Below, in pieces: positions 1 through 7,513 of a stretch of 11,581 nucleotides of DNA. Below the pieces are notes generated by a model. It made no database searches. It was not told where the DNA came from and saw only the letters and a program-made list of their open reading frames with translations. Source of the stretch: an uncultured Armatimonadota bacterium (GTDB taxonomy: Bacteria; Armatimonadota; Armatimonadia; Armatimonadales; Armatimonadaceae). Position 1 is the stretch's first letter. Each line of letters opens with the position of its first letter. The stretch is taken from positions 1 to 11,581 of the forward strand of contig CAIRTT010000035.1 in assembly GCA_903881535.1 (NCBI GenBank). Reading direction: 5' to 3'. The translations under genes and the position numbers were made by a program.

Positions 1-2
1 CA

Positions 3-470
3 GACTTCCCATCTGGGTATGTCGCCAGCTTGACTGGACAAGGCCCGCAGGCGGCAACGGCCGGCGGACGAAGTGGTGTACGCGACACACGAACGACTGT
101 CAGACAGATAAACAGTATCCACGAAGCCCGGGGAAATGGAACATCCGGTCACGGAGTGGGAACCGCACAGGCATCCGGAGAAGAAGAGCTGCCACGTCTT
201 AAAACCGGCATGATGGCCAACCCATTTCTGGTGGCGTTTCTATCCTTCTTGATGCCCGGTCTTGGTCACATGCTGATGGGCGAGTACAAAAAAGGCCTCC
301 CTTGGTTATTTGCGGGTATTGCGGCGATGGCCTTTCTGCCATCATGGACATTTTTGATGTGGGTTCCGGTGTTTTTGCGTGTGGCTTCGGCCATTAATGC
401 TTATCAGCTGGCGGTCATCAAGCAAGGTGAACAGCAGCGTGGTCCGTTTGAAGCGGATGATGACGCATAA
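3..470 (+). CDS. Membrane protein with P-G-x-G-H hairpin (TM2/DUF5683-like), probably 5'-partial
   Basis: The reading frame is open from the first base of the window to the TAA at 468-470, so the true start is probably outside the window. Internal candidates are TTG at 30 and ATG at 210; neither has a clear Shine-Dalgarno sequence. The first 70 or so codons encode a Gly/Thr/Ala-rich, probably disordered stretch. Counting from TTG 30, residues 65-84 run into a hydrophobic segment containing FLMPGLGHMLMG, then KKGLPWLF, and a second hydrophobic stretch to about residue 115, followed by a short charged tail ending EADDDA. The turn P-G-x-G-H followed by K-G about eight residues later resembles small two-helix membrane modules of the TM2 or DUF5683 type. 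The same motif recurs in the protein at 1983-3062. The stop lies three bases before the nadD start, so the two genes are likely co-transcribed. The function is unknown; the family assignment is tentative. Confidence 0.6.
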   Translation, partial: DFPSGYVASLTGQGPQAATAGGRSGVRDTRTTVRQINSIHEARGNGTSGHGVGTAQASGEEELPRLKTGMMANPFLVAFLSFLMPGLGHMLMGEYKKGLPWLFAGIAAMAFLPSWTFLMWVPVFLRVASAINAYQLAVIKQGEQQRGPFEADDDA

Positions 471-473
471 GCA

Positions 474-1133
474 TTGAGTACACCTGACGGGCTGTTTGCC
501 AACAAATCGCGCATTTTGCTGTTTGGAGGAAGCTTTGATCCTCCGACGCGCGCCCACTCGATCATCGCAACGCTTGCGGCAGCGACGCTGGGTGCCGACC
601 TGACCCTCTGGATACCCAACCAGGTGTCGCCGTGGAAAGACCAGACGCTGGTTACGCCTGCACTAGCACGTGTTGCGCTGGCAGAGGCCGCGACGATGGG
701 CATCGATGACATGGACGTTTGGACGATAGAAGCAGAGCGACCAGGTCCGAGTTATACCTTTGAGACGGTGATCGAAGCGAGGCGGTTGGCGGGTCCTGAT
801 GCAAAAGTTTGGTTTCTGTGCGGCGCGGATGTGCTTTCCGGAATAGCAAGCTTTCGTGAGGCGGATGTCATTTGTCAAACAGTACGGATTGCAGCCTTTG
901 ACCGGCCTCGTTTCGACAGCGTGGCTAACATCATTTCGCAGCTGCCACAGCAGTGGCGGGACATCACCGATGCTATTCCAACGCCCGAACCGGTGGACAT
1001 GAGTAGCACGGCGGTTAGGGATGCGTTGCTATCTGGAGGGGATGTGAGCGCCTTGCTACTCCCTTCGGTGGTAGACGAGATTGTTGCGCGTGGGCTGTAT
1101 GGAAGCGGCCCAAAGGAGCAGAAAGTAGTGTAA
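474..1133 (+). CDS. nadD: Nicotinate-nucleotide adenylyltransferase NadD
   Basis: NadD joins nicotinate mononucleotide with ATP to make deamido-NAD, a cytoplasmic step of NAD biosynthesis. The 219-residue product has the usual length. The nucleotide-binding signature is GGSFDPPTRAH at residues 18-28. The second catalytic-loop His (H28) is present, while the first His position is Thr and the usual Gly is Ala. Other landmarks are WIPNQVSPWK (46-55), the substrate-loop SYTFETV (93-99), FLCGAD (114-119), the ATP-binding SSTAVR motif (177-182), and a C-terminal LPSVVDEIVARGLY helix. The TTG at 474 is the first possible start after the in-frame upstream stop at 468-470. No good ribosome-binding site is visible, so translation may be coupled to the upstream gene. 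nadD next to rsfS is a widespread bacterial arrangement. The family is clear; only the start codon is uncertain. Confidence 0.93.
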   Translation: MSTPDGLFANKSRILLFGGSFDPPTRAHSIIATLAAATLGADLTLWIPNQVSPWKDQTLVTPALARVALAEAATMGIDDMDVWTIEAERPGPSYTFETVIEARRLAGPDAKVWFLCGADVLSGIASFREADVICQTVRIAAFDRPRFDSVANIISQLPQQWRDITDAIPTPEPVDMSSTAVRDALLSGGDVSALLLPSVVDEIVARGLYGSGPKEQKVV

Positions 1134-1204
1134 ACAGCGGCTCCGGAATCTTTTTCGTTCGATGGACGGGCTTTCCGGTAGAATTGCAACATCTCACAGA
1201 ATCG

Positions 1205-1256
1205 TAAATATACAATGCCGCCTGAGCTGCGTGGCATTTTCCAGTAACCAAAAGGG
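1205..1256 (+). promoter_or_regulatory. rsfS leader: hairpin and ribosome-binding site
   Basis: An inverted repeat AATGCCGC (1214-1221) / GTGGCATT (1231-1238), with one G-U pair and a nine-base loop, precedes a short T run (1237-1240). The purine-rich ribosome-binding site AAAAGGG (1250-1256) follows, six bases before the GTG of rsfS. The AT-rich segment around 1205-1216 could hold a -10 box, and TTGCAA at 1184-1189 a -35 box, but the spacing is not clean. The hairpin could be a weak terminator after nadD or a leader structure for rsfS. Confidence 0.35.
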
Positions 1257-1262
1257 CACAGA

Positions 1263-1943
1263 GTGGCTAAACAGCAAATTCCATCCGACGAGAAAAAAAA
1301 CCTTATTCTCGAAATCATAGATGACCGCAAGGCAGAAAACCCGGTAGTCATCGACCTGCGTGAAAAAGTAAACATCGCAGACTTCTTTATTATTTGTACC
1401 GGCCTTGCCGTACCGCACATCCGCGCCATCTCCGAGCACGTTCTCGACACGATGGAAGACCACAACATAGCCAAGCCATCCGTTTCGGGTGAGGAAGTTG
1501 CGGAGTGGGTTCTTGTTGACTTTGGGGATGTCATTCTCCACATCATGAGCGAAGAAGCGCGTGAACGTTACAAGCTGGAGGTCTACTGGACAACGGTTCA
1601 GCCTAAGGGTGCGCTCCCGCCACACCCTGGTTCGCTCCCGACGTATCCACTTGACCGTGTTATTGCTCCGACGGCTGAGAATCAACCAGCAATTCGTGAC
1701 CCACGTGATGAACCTGTGAAGGTAAGTCCTGTGGATGATGACTGGGATGATGACGAAGCTGAAGGCGACGAAGCATCCGGTACGCATGAGTTTGGCGAGT
1801 TCCCGACCGAGGCTGACTGGTCGGATGATGAGCTGGACGACTGGGATGACGACGACGAGGAAGACGATGCCGATGGGACAGAGACCTTCTTCCGTGTTGC
1901 GGATGAAGCCGTTGCCCCTGTGGATGAACCTAAAGAGGACTAA
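1263..1943 (+). CDS. rsfS: Ribosomal silencing factor RsfS with long acidic C-terminal extension
   Basis: RsfS binds ribosomal protein uL14 and blocks 50S-30S joining when nutrients are scarce. Residues about 10-112 are the complete RsfS domain: IDLREKVNIADFFIICTG (30-47), HIRAISEHV (52-60), and the C-terminal core EWVLVDFGDVILHIM (81-95) with EARERYKLEVYW (98-109). Family members are usually about 105-130 residues; this one is 226. The extra part begins with a Pro-rich linker (about 112-150) and becomes extremely acidic from 157 to 204. It contains recurring Trp-in-acid motifs: DDDWDDDE, EADWSDDE and DDWDDDDEE. The GTG start is supported by AAAAGGG six bases upstream. The 129-base gap after nadD may carry its own promoter. 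The core assignment is secure; the tail's role is unknown. Confidence 0.92.
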   Translation: MAKQQIPSDEKKNLILEIIDDRKAENPVVIDLREKVNIADFFIICTGLAVPHIRAISEHVLDTMEDHNIAKPSVSGEEVAEWVLVDFGDVILHIMSEEARERYKLEVYWTTVQPKGALPPHPGSLPTYPLDRVIAPTAENQPAIRDPRDEPVKVSPVDDDWDDDEAEGDEASGTHEFGEFPTEADWSDDELDDWDDDDEEDDADGTETFFRVADEAVAPVDEPKED

Positions 1944-1951
1944 CGGAACCT

Positions 1952-1968
1952 GGCACACAATGTGTGCC
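1952..1968. promoter_or_regulatory. Perfect 8-bp dyad between rsfS and the zinc-ribbon gene
   Basis: GGCACACA-A-TGTGTGCC is a perfect eight-base inverted repeat with a single central base. As RNA it would fold into a seven-pair stem with a three-base loop. It starts nine bases after the rsfS stop and ends 14 bases before the ATG at 1983. No T run follows, so it does not look like a standard terminator. It could be an operator for a dimeric regulator or an RNA processing or stability hairpin. An alternative GTG start for the next gene (1962) would be buried in the stem. Confidence 0.45.
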
Positions 1969-1982
1969 GTCCAAATGCAACC

Positions 1983-3062
1983 ATGAGCGAATCTCAAACG
2001 CATTCGACATCTGACGAACAACCGCCCTGCACATCGTGTGGGCGGTTGTTTGGTATAAATGACCGCTTTTGTGGCAGCTGTGGCGGGCCGCGGCCACGGG
2101 TTTGCACAACCTGCGCTGCGGTGAACCTCCCAATTGCGAATTTCTGCAGTCAGTGTGCGACAAAGCTCTTCGAGACCACGGCGGCATCGGTGCCAGAACC
2201 AGCAGTGGATGCATCAGGCGAGGCAGTTGTTGCCGATGTCCATAACCTGGACACAGATTCGGTTTCATCAAGCAGTTCTGATGCTCAAAGCGCAGAAGGC
2301 GTTGAAGTAGTGGAATCGGGTTACGTCAATGAGAAGCCGATGCTCGAAGGGACGAAACTCTACACCGCTGAGCAGGAAATCACGCGGCAAATCGCTCAGG
2401 CAAACCTCCAGCGAGTACGCGCACAGTACACAGATGCCCGCAAGACCTTGCGCGCAATCCTTCAGATGTACACCAATGTGCCGAGTGCATTGATCGCTCC
2501 GGCGCATGAGCTCCTTGGCGACTTGGATGCCAGTGAACAACGCTGGGAAACAGCTCTCGGGCACTATCGGCGCGCGCATGCGTCTGACCCCAAGCGTGCA
2601 TCCAGTGAAACGAAAGTCGGCAAGATGACCGTTCAGATCGCCGATGAAGATGCGATGAAAAAGCTGGGGCTATCGGTCACCCCGCAGCTCGATGTTGAAG
2701 AGGCTCAAAACCAGCTGGCGATGGCGACAGGCATCTCGCTGGTGCTCCCAGGAGCCGGCCACTTGCTGCTCAAGCAGCTCACCAAAGGCGCACCGCTGCT
2801 TGCCATCTTTGTCACAGCCGTTACCGTCTCAATCGCGACGCGTGATGCCCCGCAAGTCAACACGACTGCCAAAACTCTGGTCAGCAAAACGCTTGCCGCA
2901 CAGGCGCAGCAAATGCACACAATGCATCTGGTGGCAATCGGTGTTGCGATCTTTGTGTACGCAGGCACCCTGATGGACCTGATGGCACAGAGCAAGCGTA
3001 AGCAGGTCAGCAAGGGCATCAATCCTGTGCCGGCAGGCGATCCCAAAGACTGGGACATTTAG
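1983..3062 (+). CDS. Double zinc-ribbon, TPR-like, membrane-hairpin protein of unknown function
   Basis: The 359-residue product has three parts. Residues 16-33 (C16, C19, C30, C33) and 41-58 (C41, C44, C55, C58) are two consecutive CxxC-x10-CxxC zinc ribbons. A Ser/Asp/Glu-rich disordered linker follows (about 65-115). Residues about 125-215 are helical and resemble a pair of tetratricopeptide-like repeats, with phrases such as TDARKTLRAIL and WETALGHYRRAHASDP. The last part is a membrane hairpin: GISLVLPGAGHLLLKQLTKGAPLL (split at 250-262 and 263-273) leads to a hydrophobic run to about 286, and a second helix spans about 314-334. The start is ambiguous. ATG 1983 is preferred because GTG 1962 lies inside a strong dyad; neither has an evident Shine-Dalgarno sequence. 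The gene follows rsfS by 39 bases and converges with the DUF1501 gene. It is probably a cytoplasm-facing membrane-anchored scaffold, which is inference. Confidence 0.75.
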   Translation: MSESQTHSTSDEQPPCTSCGRLFGINDRFCGSCGGPRPRVCTTCAAVNLPIANFCSQCATKLFETTAASVPEPAVDASGEAVVADVHNLDTDSVSSSSSDAQSAEGVEVVESGYVNEKPMLEGTKLYTAEQEITRQIAQANLQRVRAQYTDARKTLRAILQMYTNVPSALIAPAHELLGDLDASEQRWETALGHYRRAHASDPKRASSETKVGKMTVQIADEDAMKKLGLSVTPQLDVEEAQNQLAMATGISLVLPGAGHLLLKQLTKGAPLLAIFVTAVTVSIATRDAPQVNTTAKTLVSKTLAAQAQQMHTMHLVAIGVAIFVYAGTLMDLMAQSKRKQVSKGINPVPAGDPKDWDI

Positions 3063-3086
3063 CCTCCCGGCACAAAGCTGACTAGA

Positions 3087-4556
3087 TTACCGATAGAGTG
3101 CGGTCTGAACCTGACCCTCATTCGTCGGTCCGATCAGCCGCTGGTCAAGCCCCTGGAATGGGAACCGTAGCCGATATGGATCCAAACCGACCGCATCCAG
3201 AATGGTTGCCTGCAGATCGCGAATCGTGACTTTCCCGCTTGCAACCTTGTAGCCAAGCTCATCCGTTTCGCCGTGGATATAGCCCTGCTTCATCCCGCCG
3301 CCAGCCATCCACATACAGAACGCATGTGGGTGATGGTCACGTCCAAGATACGTCGAGCCGCCCCGCGCTTCGTTCATCGGTGTACGGCCAAACTCACCGC
3401 CCCAGACAACCAGGACATCATCGAGGAGACCGCGCTCCTTGAGGTCCATCACAAGCGCCGCGGCAGCCTTATCGGTCTGCTGACACTTCTGTGGGAAGGC
3501 AGTCATCAGGTCATCCCCGGGGCCTGTCCCATGAATGTCCCATCCCCAGTCGTAGAGCTGCACATACCGCACGCCCTGCTCCACCAGGCGGCGGGCAAGG
3601 AGACAGTTCTTTGCAAAGCTGGCTTCGGCCGGGTTGGTGATGCCGTAGCGTTCCAGTGTCTCTGGCTTTTCTTTGCGGATGTCGGTGACTTCCGGAACCG
3701 CCATTTGCATGCGATAGGCGAGCTCATACTGCTCGGTACGGGCGATGGTTTCGCGGTCACCGGTGCGCGCCGAGTCCAGTTTATTGAGGGTTGAGAGTGC
3801 ATCCAGAGTACGGCGGCGACTCTGACGGTCGATGCCCTTTGGATCCGAGAGGAACAGAATCGGATCGCCTGCTGCGCGGCATTGGACACCCTGGTACACG
3901 GATGGCAGGTAACCGCTGCTCCAAATGCTCTTGCCTCCGGTTGGGTCTGTTCCACCGCTGAGCAGGACAACAAATCCGGGAAGGTTTTTATTCGATGAAC
4001 CAAGGCCGTAGGTGATCCATGAGCCCATCGATGCATTTCCAGGAAACGCATTCCCGGTGTAGATAAACATTTCCGCTGGCGAATGGTTGATCTGGTCGGT
4101 AACCATCGAGCGGACAAGCGTAATCTCATCGGCAATCTTGGAGGTGTACGGAAGCTGTGAGCTCACCCACATCCCGGCCTTGCCGTACTGCGCAAAGGAG
4201 TGCGGGGATGCGAGAATCTTCGGCACGCCCTTGATGAATGCGAAGCGCTCCCCTTTCATCAGCTCTGCCGGGCAGTCCTGACGGTCGAGACGCTTGAGGG
4301 TAGGCTTGTAATCGAAGCAGTCAAGTGTTGGAGGCGCGCCGCTCATGTGGAGGTAGATGACAGCTTTAGCACGGGCCTTCTTCTTTGGGATAGGCGGAAT
4401 GCCATCCGGTTGAGGCTTTGGCGCCGCGCCGGCATCATCGGTCATGAGGGTTCCGAGGGCCATCGCGCCAATTCCAAGACCAGCGCCCCGAAGGAGCTCG
4501 CGGCGTGTCCCGGCCTCGCCGGCCAGCCAGATTGGGTGTTGTGTATCGATTTTCAT
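3087..4556 (-). CDS. DUF1501 family protein, Tat-exported
   Basis: The 489-residue product begins with a twin-arginine signal: TRRELLRGAG (17-26), then a hydrophobic stretch to about residue 38 and a likely cleavage site near AGA-A (42-45). The rest matches DUF1501, a family related to sulfatases and alkaline phosphatases in fold. Landmarks are VIYLHMSGAPPTLDCFDYKP (66-85), DWGWDIHG (336-343), VVWGGEFGRTP (383-393) and YLGRDHHPHAF (403-413). The conserved Asp and His residues fit a metal site, but the family's substrate is not established. ATG 4556 is chosen over an upstream in-frame ATG at 4631 because it puts the signal at the N-terminus and avoids overlap. It starts 17 bases after the DUF1553 gene stop, with only a weak AGAG upstream, so coupled translation is plausible. 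DUF1553-DUF1501 pairs recur widely in Planctomycetota. Confidence 0.92.
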   Translation of the reverse strand: MKIDTQHPIWLAGEAGTRRELLRGAGLGIGAMALGTLMTDDAGAAPKPQPDGIPPIPKKKARAKAVIYLHMSGAPPTLDCFDYKPTLKRLDRQDCPAELMKGERFAFIKGVPKILASPHSFAQYGKAGMWVSSQLPYTSKIADEITLVRSMVTDQINHSPAEMFIYTGNAFPGNASMGSWITYGLGSSNKNLPGFVVLLSGGTDPTGGKSIWSSGYLPSVYQGVQCRAAGDPILFLSDPKGIDRQSRRRTLDALSTLNKLDSARTGDRETIARTEQYELAYRMQMAVPEVTDIRKEKPETLERYGITNPAEASFAKNCLLARRLVEQGVRYVQLYDWGWDIHGTGPGDDLMTAFPQKCQQTDKAAAALVMDLKERGLLDDVLVVWGGEFGRTPMNEARGGSTYLGRDHHPHAFCMWMAGGGMKQGYIHGETDELGYKVASGKVTIRDLQATILDAVGLDPYRLRFPFQGLDQRLIGPTNEGQVQTALYR

Positions 4557-4573
4557 GGTGGCTGATTCGCTCT

Positions 4574-7402
4574 CTAGTTGATGGTCAGAACCTGGTCGAG
4601 GTTGAGGATGACATTGGATGTGACTGTCCATGCAGCGGCATCCACGATGTCAAGATTCTTCGGCAACGGATGCGCAGCCGGGTCGGCGAGTTGTTTTGCA
4701 CTCTCCATATCCTTGCGGAGGCGTGTGCGTTCCGCAGTCAGGAGTGCGACGACAGCATCAATTTGCTTTGTGGATGGCTTTTGCAATGTTGCATTTTCAA
4801 GTGCCCAGGCTGCTCGCTGGCGGTCTGTCCCTTTGCTTTCGGTCAGCACTCGAATCGCATAGCCTTGAGCAAACTCGATATACGCCGGGTCGTTAAGGGT
4901 GACCAGTGCCTGCAGAGGCGTATTGGTTGGCTGACGCCGGAGCGTACACGCTTCACGGCTAGGCGCATCAAATGTTGCCATGCTTGGGTATGGAACGGTC
5001 CGGCGCCAGAAGGTGTAGAGGCCGCGGCGGTAGCGTTCCGCTCCCATGCTTGTCGGGTAGTTGCGCTCGCCATTGAAGGCCGCCTGCCACAGTCCATCGG
5101 GTTGAGGTGGGTAAACGCTTGGCCCTCCAATGGTCGGAGTCAACAACCCCGATATCGCTAAGGATTGGTCGCGAACGCCTTCTGCATCGAGGCGGCGGCG
5201 CGGATAGTGGGATAGATGAACATTCCGCGGATCACGACGCTCAGCAAGAGGGCTGGCGAGGGAGCTACGACCATAGGTGTCCGTCAGCACGATTTCACGG
5301 ATGAGCTCTTTGACATCCCAGTCGTGCATAAACATCACGGCCAGCTGGTCGATAAGCGCCTGGTTCGTCGGCAGAGCACCCTGAATTCCGAAGTCCTCTT
5401 CTGTTTCAACAATGCCTCGGCCAAAGAGCTGTGCCCAAATTCGGTTGACGGCAACGCGTGCCGTCAGTGGGTTATCCGGGCTGACGAGCCATTTTGCAAC
5501 GCCAAGGCGATTGAGTGGTGCACCCGCTGGAAACTTTCCAAAGGCTGCTGGAACAGCGGGCTTAACGGCATCCCCCTTCATCTGGAAATTACCGAGTGTA
5601 AGCATCGTGCTGGTGCGCTGTTTGTTTGCTGCGAGCTCAACCATGACGGGGACACGAATCGTTCCGATGGCAGCACGTTGTGACCGAAGCTCGGCAATTG
5701 CGATGCGATCCGGGTCGCCGCTTGGAATGGTTTCACGGGCAGCAATAATGGCATCCGCGATGGGCGCCTCTGCAACCGGTTTGCGGTCAGCATCGAGGAG
5801 GGTTATGCGAATACCCTTCATTTTTCCGATGTGGGCATCGGTTCGCGGGTGGATGCGCACACTGTCGACTTGAATGGCAGATCCAAGATCAACTTCCCAC
5901 CAAGGGTTGTCCTGGCTTGCGGTATGCGTGGTGGATTTGTTGTCAAAGTTGCCATCCGGGTTACCATCAACGGCAAGCTTTGCAGGTCCGCCGTAGTCTG
6001 TAGAGCTCTGGGATGCGGCTTTACCAACGGCGATGTTCTTTCCGCCAGAGAGCACCTCGACTTCGGCGAGCATCAGGAAGGATGCAGTCCCAGGTTGCGT
6101 GATACGGACGAAACGTGCTCGCTTCGCAGCGCTAGTCGTGGTCTGTGCTGGCCGGGCGGCAAGCTTTTCCTCTGCCGCCTTGATGCGTGCATCGAGCTGC
6201 GTTGCAAGGTCGCGCCTTGATGGCGGTGTTACTGCGAGCAGCGGTGTCTCATCCGGCTGGTCATCGTCCATCGTCTGGTTGAAGACGGCGAGCAGCTGGT
6301 AGTACTCGCGCTGGCTGATTGGATCAAACTTATGCGTGTGGCACTGAGCACATTGAACGGTGATACCCATTAGGCCTTGCACGGTGGTCTGAATACGATC
6401 CTTGACGGCGGCAGTACGGAATTCCTCATCGGATGTCCCACCTTCGGTATTCGTCATCGTGTTCCGGTGGAACGCAGTGGCGAGGCGTGTGTCATCGGTT
6501 GCACCCGGGATGATGTCACCCGCAAGCTGCAACGTTACAAACTGGCTGTACGGGATGTTTTGGTTGAGAGCATCGATGACCCAATCACGCCATGGCCAGA
6601 GGTTTGTGCGGAGGGGGTCGGAGCCGTAGCCAGCAGAGTCGGCATAGCGTGCGAGATCAAGCCAAGGCCGTGCCCATTTCTCCCCAAAGTGCTTGGATGC
6701 GAGGAGTCTGTCAACGGCTTGCTCCTTTGCATTTGGAGATTTGTCAGCTTCAAAGGCGCGGATTTCGGTGATGGTTGGCGGGATTCCTGTGATGTCCAAG
6801 GACACGCGGCGGAGCCATGTACGGCGGTCAGCGGCAGGAGCTGGCGTGAGGCCATTTTCTCGAATGCCTCTGGTCACGAGTGGGTCGATGGGGTTTCGGG
6901 AACCGGGTGTGATGGGAGCGGCAATGGGTTTTGAGAATGCCCAGTGACTGGCATATTTGGCTCCGGATGTAATCCATTGGGAAAGCATGCGGACTTCATC
7001 CGGGGAGACTTTGTGACCCGTCTCAGGTGGGGGCATTAGGGTTGCGGCGGATGTTGTGGTGATGCGTTGGATCATCCCGCTAACGGCCGGCTTCCCGGGA
7101 ACAATGGCTTGGCTTCCAGACTTGCGTTTTTGGATGGCACCATCACGCATGTCTAGCCGAAGGCCAACTTGGCGTCTGCCATCATCTGCGCCGTGACAGC
7201 TAAAACAGTTCCTTGCGAGAATTGGTCGGATGTCACGGGCGTAATCCGGCACCGGCAGCGCAGGTTTGGATGCCGGCTTTGTGCTGACAGGTGGTGCCGC
7301 AATGGAAAGTACTGCGGATACGGTCGTGACGGTGAGGAATCCAACCAGACGGATGGCGGATTTGTAAGTTTGATTAGCAAGTAAGGAACGGAAGTTCGGC
7401 AT
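4574..7402 (-). CDS. PSCyt1-DUF1549-discoidin-DUF1553 protein
   Basis: This 942-residue exported protein has a signal or membrane anchor at about 17-37. A PSCyt1 (planctomycete cytochrome c) domain follows, with the heme motif CFSCH (66-70) and a candidate axial Met in TLMPPP (121-126). DUF1549 (PSCyt2) spans about 170-380. It includes RPWLDLARYADS (245-256), QLAGD (292-296) and a second CxxCH at CAQCHTHKFDP (351-361), which is typical of the family. A short helical linker (about 397-417) leads to an F5/8-type C (discoidin/F-lectin-like) domain at about 428-548, with NIAVGKAASQSS, LAVDGN and the characteristic WWEVDLG (501-507). DUF1553 fills about 625-940 (LTARVAVNRIWAQLFGRGIV, FDAPSRE, PLQALVTLNDPAYIE). 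The ATG at 7402 has GGGAG nine bases upstream. It is the first gene of the unit with DUF1501. The catalytic role is unknown; a surface redox or carbohydrate-related role is inference. Confidence 0.92.
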   Translation of the reverse strand: MPNFRSLLANQTYKSAIRLVGFLTVTTVSAVLSIAAPPVSTKPASKPALPVPDYARDIRPILARNCFSCHGADDGRRQVGLRLDMRDGAIQKRKSGSQAIVPGKPAVSGMIQRITTTSAATLMPPPETGHKVSPDEVRMLSQWITSGAKYASHWAFSKPIAAPITPGSRNPIDPLVTRGIRENGLTPAPAADRRTWLRRVSLDITGIPPTITEIRAFEADKSPNAKEQAVDRLLASKHFGEKWARPWLDLARYADSAGYGSDPLRTNLWPWRDWVIDALNQNIPYSQFVTLQLAGDIIPGATDDTRLATAFHRNTMTNTEGGTSDEEFRTAAVKDRIQTTVQGLMGITVQCAQCHTHKFDPISQREYYQLLAVFNQTMDDDQPDETPLLAVTPPSRRDLATQLDARIKAAEEKLAARPAQTTTSAAKRARFVRITQPGTASFLMLAEVEVLSGGKNIAVGKAASQSSTDYGGPAKLAVDGNPDGNFDNKSTTHTASQDNPWWEVDLGSAIQVDSVRIHPRTDAHIGKMKGIRITLLDADRKPVAEAPIADAIIAARETIPSGDPDRIAIAELRSQRAAIGTIRVPVMVELAANKQRTSTMLTLGNFQMKGDAVKPAVPAAFGKFPAGAPLNRLGVAKWLVSPDNPLTARVAVNRIWAQLFGRGIVETEEDFGIQGALPTNQALIDQLAVMFMHDWDVKELIREIVLTDTYGRSSLASPLAERRDPRNVHLSHYPRRRLDAEGVRDQSLAISGLLTPTIGGPSVYPPQPDGLWQAAFNGERNYPTSMGAERYRRGLYTFWRRTVPYPSMATFDAPSREACTLRRQPTNTPLQALVTLNDPAYIEFAQGYAIRVLTESKGTDRQRAAWALENATLQKPSTKQIDAVVALLTAERTRLRKDMESAKQLADPAAHPLPKNLDIVDAAAWTVTSNVILNLDQVLTIN

Positions 7403-7454
7403 GCAGATAAGCTCCCAAGTTTGGCGGACAACGCTGACCGTCCTGAACAGATTG

Positions 7455-7460
7455 AGTATA
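7455..7460 (-). promoter_or_regulatory. Candidate -10 box for the DUF1553-DUF1501 unit
   Basis: On the minus strand TATACT (complement of AGTATA) lies about 50 bases upstream of the DUF1553 start codon, which leaves room for a short leader carrying the GGGAG ribosome-binding site. No convincing -35 hexamer is present at 16-18 bases. This would fit an alternative sigma factor or an activator, or the box could be coincidental. Confidence 0.3.
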
Positions 7461-7513
7461 GCAACTGTCAGGAGAGTCAGGCGTCATCTACTTGGGTGGT
7501 TTTTTGGAAATTC

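Noticed and set aside
1143..1178. CCGGAA/TTCCGG inverted repeat after nadD as a terminator
   Set aside because: The arms are 24 bases apart with no stable inner pairing, and no T run follows the second arm.
875..1546. Antisense frame of 223 codons over nadD and rsfS
   Set aside because: Shadow of two well-supported genes; no recognisable domain and no start signal.
1194..2021. Long antisense frame (275 codons) across rsfS
   Set aside because: Its hydrophobic stretches are the antisense reading of the Asp-rich codons of the RsfS tail (GAT/GAC reads as ATC/GTC). RsfS on the plus strand has a clear domain and ribosome-binding site.
3063..3086. Bidirectional terminator between the converging genes
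   Set aside because: The 24-base gap has no inverted repeat or T run that would support a terminator.
3273..3794. Plus-strand frame of 173 codons opposite DUF1501
   Set aside because: Antisense to the conserved GEFGRTP and GRDHHP region; no domain.
4505..5161. Plus-strand frame of 218 codons opposite DUF1501/DUF1553
   Set aside because: Cys-rich, domainless product lying wholly antisense to conserved protein families.
6377..6934. Plus-strand frame of 185 codons opposite DUF1549
   Set aside because: Antisense shadow; the minus-strand reading has conserved DUF1549 and CxxCH motifs.
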